A stretch of 6,270 bases of DNA from NCBI GenBank assembly GCA_015222965.1, contig JADFWF010000133.1:1-6270 (forward strand), given 5' to 3'. The translations under genes were made by a program, and so were the position numbers. This DNA is from Pseudomonadota bacterium. Lineage in GTDB: Bacteria; Pseudomonadota; Gammaproteobacteria; SZUA-229. This document shows, piece by piece, positions 5,681 through 6,270 of this stretch (its first letter is position 1; every line of letters starts with the position of its first letter). The notes under the pieces are model-generated. The model was given only the letters and a program-made list of their open reading frames with translations. It had not been told where the DNA came from and ran no database searches.

Positions 5681-5752
5681 TATTCTTGAGACTAGCTAAC
5701 TACCCTCCCATCACGCTCACACGACTCCCTCTAAAGAGATACTAACCACGCA

Positions 5753-5781
5753 TTCCAAAATCAACTCACACTAGGTATAAT
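5753..5781 (+). promoter_or_regulatory. Sigma-70-type promoter of the small acidic protein gene
   Basis: A consensus TATAAT lies at 5776-5781. The hexamer 17 nt upstream, TTCCAA (5753-5758), is a poor -35 (3 of 6). The -10 is followed by CTGCGCCC, a G+C-rich discriminator as found at growth-rate or stringently controlled promoters. A start near 5788 gives a leader of about 136 nt. Confidence 0.55.
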
Positions 5782-5831
5782 CTGCGCCCATTATTCGACA
5801 AAAGTTTAATTAGTGTACTTTTAATAAGGTC

Positions 5832-5875
5832 GTTAAATTAACTCAGGCGAAAAGAATCAAAGTTGTTGCCACAAC
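5832..5875 (+). other. Small inverted repeats in the leader of the small protein mRNA
   Basis: The predicted leader holds the palindrome GTTAAATTAAC (5832-5842) and a hairpin with GTTGT (5862-5866), loop TGCC and ACAAC (5871-5875). Both are short. They do not match a riboswitch class that I know and they do not cover the ribosome binding site. Confidence 0.3.
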
Positions 5876-5911
5876 GGTTTCAACGATACATACAATGTTT
5901 AGAAGCCCTAT

Positions 5912-5916
5912 GAGGA
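5912..5916 (+). promoter_or_regulatory. Ribosome binding site of the small acidic protein gene
   Basis: GAGGA lies 7 nt before the ATG at 5924. It is one of the best Shine-Dalgarno sequences in the window and fixes the start of this short gene. Confidence 0.8.
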
Positions 5917-5923
5917 AACTAAG

Positions 5924-6118
5924 ATGAATCAAGATTACTATAATGCTGTAACAAAAATGGAAGACGCTGGTGTTGATCCAGAGTACATCGTAGGCTGGGA
6001 AGGCGGTTATGTATTAAACCCACCTCGCGAAGAACAGCGTGTAACTGAAGCTTATGAAGCTGGTTACGAAGACGGTAAAGAAAAAAATGCTGATAACTTC
6101 AGCAACTGGACTAAATAA
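5924..6118 (+). CDS. Small acidic conserved-looking protein of unknown function
   Basis: This 64-residue protein has no signal peptide, membrane segment or cysteine. It is strongly acidic (about twice as many Asp/Glu as Lys/Arg) and rich in aromatic residues. Recognisable blocks are DYYNAVTKMEDAGVDPEYI (4-22), GWEGGYVLNPPREEQR (24-39), EAYEAGYEDGKEKN (42-55) and a C-terminal NFSNW. I believe similar small proteins occur in other gammaproteobacteria, including sulfur oxidisers, but I do not know a name or function. Evidence that it is real includes a good ribosome binding site, a consensus -10 box, codons typical of well-expressed genes (GGT, CGT, GAA, GTA) and a strong intrinsic terminator 24 nt after the stop. 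The AYEAGYEDGK stretch is faintly like the start of ribosome modulation factor (RMF), but the rest does not match. It is the only plus-strand gene here and appears to be transcribed alone. Confidence 0.88.
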   Translation: MNQDYYNAVTKMEDAGVDPEYIVGWEGGYVLNPPREEQRVTEAYEAGYEDGKEKNADNFSNWTK

Positions 6119-6135
6119 GTAATTATCTAGTTCCG

Positions 6136-6177
6136 AAAAAAAGCCGGTACGGGTGAAAACCCGTACCGGCTTTTTTT
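6136..6177 (+). terminator. Strong intrinsic terminator after the small acidic protein gene
   Basis: GCCGGTACGGG (6143-6153) pairs perfectly with CCCGTACCGGC (6160-6170) around the loop TGAAAA. A run of seven As before the stem (6136-6142) and seven Ts after it (6171-6177) complete a textbook terminator; because both runs are present it could act in both directions. Confidence 0.96.
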
Positions 6178-6205
6178 ATGTCTGCTTCCGGCCAGCAACG
6201 GACAT
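6178..6205. repeat. 28-bp GGACAT-ended palindrome, copy 2
   Basis: It starts ATGTCTGCTTCC, has GGCC at its centre and ends CAACGGACAT; 10 of 14 pairs match. It directly follows the T-run of the terminator and precedes a CCGCAGAG palindrome, the same order as at 4203-4370. Confidence 0.65.
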
Positions 6206-6225
6206 ACAAAACAAAGTCAAAAGAT

Positions 6226-6270
6226 TTCACCGCAGAGGCGCGGAGACGCAGAGTTTATTTTGTTAACAAC
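6226..6270. repeat. CCGCAGAG-type palindromic repeat, copy 3 (left arm, cut by window edge)
   Basis: The arm starts TTCACCGCAGAGGCGCGGAG and continues ACGCAGAG, followed by TTTATTTTGTTAAC, which closely matches the interior of copy 2 (4286-4300). The preceding ACAAAGTCAAAAGATTT is also shared with copy 2. The right arm, if present, lies outside the window. Confidence 0.85.

Larger units (their letters stand above)
5257..5923. other. Long A+T-rich control region between divergent genes
   Basis: I find no gene in these 667 nt. The left part (to about 5430) carries the apparent sigma-54 promoter and possible activator sites of the PEP-CTERM gene. The middle (5430-5750) is A+T-rich with several short inverted repeats and no assignable function. 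The right part carries the TATAAT promoter and a long leader of the 64-residue protein gene. Confidence 0.7.

Noticed and set aside
5653..5699. TTGACC/TTGACA at 5653 and 5671 as promoters of the small protein gene
   Set aside because: The downstream hexamers at normal spacing match TATAAT poorly; the consensus TATAAT at 5776 is much better.
5924..6118. Naming the small protein ribosome modulation factor (rmf)
   Set aside because: Only the AYEAGYEDGK stretch is faintly similar. The protein is strongly acidic, whereas RMF is basic, and the other conserved RMF residues are absent.

Overview
The window looks like chromosomal DNA of a gammaproteobacterium of moderate G+C content, most plausibly from a sulfur-oxidising (Chromatiales-like) lineage that also has an exosortase/PEP-CTERM surface system. 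The reasons are a long partial protein recognised as DsrS-like (from memory of the family; no search was run), a PEP-CTERM secreted protein behind what looks like a sigma-54 promoter, and many intergenic palindromic repeats of the kind common in environmental proteobacteria.

Layout: positions 1-4087 hold four genes, all on the minus strand. Read in transcription order they are a Sel1-repeat protein (4087-3602), a MoxR-type AAA+ ATPase (3475-2435), a VWA-domain protein with an N-terminal HExxH metallopeptidase-like domain (2329-1070), and DsrS (915 to beyond the left edge). The order suggests an ATPase/VWA remodelling pair acting with, or on, DsrS; this is inference. Each of the three junctions is occupied by a different palindromic repeat: an imperfect 70-nt palindrome before moxR, an almost perfect A+T-rich 31-bp hairpin that nearly fills the moxR-VWA gap, and a CCGCAGAG-type palindrome before dsrS. 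Neither the VWA gene nor dsrS has a recognisable Shine-Dalgarno sequence, because the repeats abut their starts.

Positions 4088-4479 are non-coding and carry a composite repeat (28-bp GGACAT-ended palindrome followed by a CCGCAGAG palindrome) and the terminator of the next gene. A PEP-CTERM protein gene (5256-4480, minus) follows, with a sigma-54-type -24/-12 promoter at 5353-5337 and possible activator sites upstream.

Positions 5257-5923 are A+T-rich and hold divergent control regions. On the plus strand a TATAAT box with a G+C-rich discriminator precedes a small, very acidic 64-residue protein (5924-6118) with a good ribosome binding site and a strong intrinsic terminator. The layout suggests a well-expressed single-gene transcript of unknown function. 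The window ends in a second copy of the composite repeat.
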